Shown here one piece after another: positions 5,793 through 6,969 of a DNA stretch of 6,969 bases. The position numbers and the translations under genes were made by a program. Source of the stretch: Acidobacteriota bacterium (GTDB taxonomy: Bacteria; Acidobacteriota; Vicinamibacteria; Vicinamibacterales; CAVVIG01); assembly GCA_003223775.1 (NCBI GenBank), contig QHWK01000032.1, positions 1-6,969 of the forward strand, in the 5' to 3' direction. How positions within the stretch are numbered: position 1 is the first letter of the stretch; each line of letters begins with the position of its first letter. The notes under the pieces are model-generated. The model was not told the DNA's origin. It was given only the letters and a program-made list of their open reading frames with translations, and did not search any database.

Positions 5793-6695
5793 TCAGTTCC
5801 TGCCGCGCGGAGGGAACGTCGGCTGCTGCCCCGGCCCGGGGCCGAATCCGCGGCCGCCGCCGGGGTTGCCGAACGGATCCTGGCCGAAGGGACTGGGGCT
5901 GCGCTGCCCTCCTGGGCCGCCGCGGCCCCGGCCGAACGGATCGGTGCCCGGCTGTTGGCCGCGCCCGGGTCCGACGCCGGGCTGGCCAGGCTGACCGGGC
6001 TGCTGGCCGCGCTGTCCGGGTGCCGCGGTGCCCGGCGCTCCGCCCTGGCCCGCCGCGAGCTGAGGAACGTAGACGAAGGCCCACTCGTTGTAATGGCCGC
6101 GGCCGTTGTAGAGGCGAATCGATTGCGCTTTGCTCTTGCTCGTCACCCCGGCGACGCCGGCGGTCGTGCCGCCGCCAAGGCCGCCGGGCTGCGATCCGGT
6201 CGGCGCCAGCCCACCGCGGGAAGACGGCTGCGCCGCCGTCGTGGTCTGCGTCGCCAGCGGGCTGCCGCCGCGGCCGCCCCCGGCGCCTGCGGCCGGCGTG
6301 GTCGGCGCGCCGCCGCGCTGCATGCCTGGGACCGTCGTGCCCGGCAGCATCGCGCCCGGCGGGATCACGACGAAATCGTCATTGGTGACGGGGTCTTTGA
6401 ATTTCTTGCGGAGAAACCGCTGCTCGACGAGGGCATCCACGTTGGGCGGGTAGGCGTTGGCGAATTTGCGCTGATAGAGGCCAATCGAATGCGCGTACTG
6501 GAGCCCGCGGAAAACGAGCTCCTCTTCCTTTTCCCGCTGCGCGGTCTGCCGCCAGACGGGCATGGCCACCGTCATCATGATGGCCATGATGCCCATGGCG
6601 ACAATCAGCGCCGCCATCGCGTAGCCGGCGTCCGCTGTACGTCGATTGACTTGACCCGCTAAGTTCATGCGAATTAAGATGGTTACTGTCCTCAT
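5793..6695 (-). CDS. Type II secretion / type IV pilin-like pseudopilin with Gly/Pro-rich insert and tail
   Basis: A 300-residue protein with a prepilin-like N-terminus: a short basic leader, G24, then an uninterrupted hydrophobic helix (about 25-47) and an amphipathic continuation REKEEELVFRGLQYA. The usual Glu at position +5 after the cleavage Gly is Ala29. The body (about 48-113) has NAYPPNVDALVEQRFLRKKF and DPVTNDDF, as in GspG-like proteins. A low-complexity stretch rich in Gly/Ala/Thr (about 114-183) splits it from the conserved IRLYNGRGHYNEWAFVYVP strand (193-211). The last 87 residues are almost only Gly, Pro, Gln and Arg, presumably disordered. Two starts are possible: ATG at 6695 (listed) or ATG at 6668 (M10), which gives a 15-residue leader MNLAGQVNRRTADAG and avoids overlap with the divergent gene. 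Neither has a clear Shine-Dalgarno. Envelope assembly or secretion is inferred; no other T2SS gene is in the window. Confidence 0.85.
   Translation of the reverse strand: MRTVTILIRMNLAGQVNRRTADAGYAMAALIVAMGIMAIMMTVAMPVWRQTAQREKEEELVFRGLQYAHSIGLYQRKFANAYPPNVDALVEQRFLRKKFKDPVTNDDFVVIPPGAMLPGTTVPGMQRGGAPTTPAAGAGGGRGGSPLATQTTTAAQPSSRGGLAPTGSQPGGLGGGTTAGVAGVTSKSKAQSIRLYNGRGHYNEWAFVYVPQLAAGQGGAPGTAAPGQRGQQPGQPGQPGVGPGRGQQPGTDPFGRGRGGPGGQRSPSPFGQDPFGNPGGGRGFGPGPGQQPTFPPRGRN
6651..6680 (+). promoter_or_regulatory. Candidate sigma70-like promoter for the Ig-like lipoprotein gene
   Basis: TTGACC (6651-6656, 5 of 6 to consensus) is followed after 18 bp by TAAGAT (6675-6680, 4 of 6). A second TTGAC lies immediately upstream at 6646-6650, a tandem copy. 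Transcription would begin near 6687, a few bases before the ATG at 6694 and downstream of the alternative ATG at 6679, favouring the 6694 start. The elements lie inside the first codons of the pseudopilin gene on the other strand. Confidence 0.4.
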
Positions 6696-6969
6696 GGTAT
6701 CACGTAACTACCGCGCTCCGGCGCTTGCCCTGTTACTCGTGTCGGCTGCGGCTCTGACCGTCGCCTGCCAGAAGGTGCCGCTCCTGGCGCCGACCGGCTC
6801 GTCGATCACGCTGACACCCTCGGCGAACGCGCTGCCGATCAACGGATCGACCGACATCATCGCGCAGGTGATCCGGGCGTCGGGCTCTCCTCCGCACGAG
6901 GGAACTCACATCACGTTTACGACGACCCTGGGGACGATCCAGCCGTCGGAAGCCGACACGGACATCAAC
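6694..6969 (+). CDS. Lipoprotein with bacterial Ig-like domain, C-terminus cut by window edge
   Basis: The first 92 residues of an exported protein. A basic start (VSRNYR) is followed by a hydrophobic stretch (ALALLLVSAAALTVA) and a Cys at residue 25. TVAC is a slightly non-standard lipobox, with Thr rather than Leu at -3. The mature part begins CQKVPLLAPTGSSITLTPSA and then shows beta-strand patterns (INGSTDIIAQVIRASG, THITFTTTLGTIQP) typical of Big_1/invasin-like Ig domains. A lipid-anchored envelope protein is expected; its partner is unknown. An in-frame ATG at 6679 would add five residues (MVTVL), but the candidate promoter would place it upstream of the transcript start. The gene is divergent from the pseudopilin, and I recall the two as neighbours in Acidobacteriota (memory, not checked). 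Length and further domains cannot be seen. Confidence 0.8.
   Translation, partial: MVSRNYRAPALALLLVSAAALTVACQKVPLLAPTGSSITLTPSANALPINGSTDIIAQVIRASGSPPHEGTHITFTTTLGTIQPSEADTDIN

Noticed and set aside
3449..6388. 979-residue plus-strand open frame crossing three genes
   Set aside because: Extremely Arg/Ala-rich, it runs across the hydrolase, the second symporter and the antisense of the pseudopilin without any motif; it is a composition-driven shadow.

Overview
The window is GC-rich (roughly two thirds G+C by eye) and densely coding. Its gene content fits a soil-type Acidobacteriota, probably class Vicinamibacteria. That placement is inferred from three things: the Na+:solute symporters, the pseudopilin with a Gly/Pro-rich tail, and the Ig-like lipoprotein beside it, all of which resemble proteins I associate with that group. 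No rRNA or other marker gene confirms it.

Left part (1-1433, minus strand): an amino-sugar catabolic pair. A BadF/NAGK-type N-acetylglucosamine kinase gene (1433 down to 524) is followed by glucosamine-6-phosphate deaminase nagB (443 down to the window edge, C-terminus missing). The kinase reading frame is broken near 1075-1079. About 20 codons of the ATP/sugar-binding core appear to be missing, and the frame changes at a GGGAC microhomology. The gap between the two genes holds an array of ATGGCTG heptamers facing inverted copies, which together can form a 19-bp perfect hairpin.

Middle part (1530-5789, plus strand, divergent from the kinase): a tight three-gene operon with a sodium:solute symporter, a serine hydrolase of the beta-lactamase/DD-peptidase fold (14-bp overlap with the first gene), and a second, longer symporter (ATGA stop/start overlap). 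The hydrolase has no signal peptide. With the amino-sugar genes next door, a reasonable model is uptake and breakdown of peptidoglycan- or chitin-derived amino sugars or muropeptides: symporters import, the hydrolase trims a peptide or acyl group in the cytoplasm, the kinase phosphorylates, and NagB feeds fructose-6-phosphate into glycolysis. The deacetylase NagA and the etherase MurQ are not in the window. The substrates are inferred.

Right part (5793-6969): an unrelated module. A type II secretion/type IV pilin-like pseudopilin gene on the minus strand ends 3 bp from the operon's last stop. Divergent from it starts a lipoprotein with a bacterial Ig-like domain that runs off the window. Their 5' ends are packed so closely that the lipoprotein's likely promoter lies inside the pseudopilin's first codons.

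No tRNA, rRNA, CRISPR array, insertion sequence or phage gene was seen. The only gene-free stretches are the repeat region (444-523), the divergent gap (1434-1529) and the 3-bp convergent gap.
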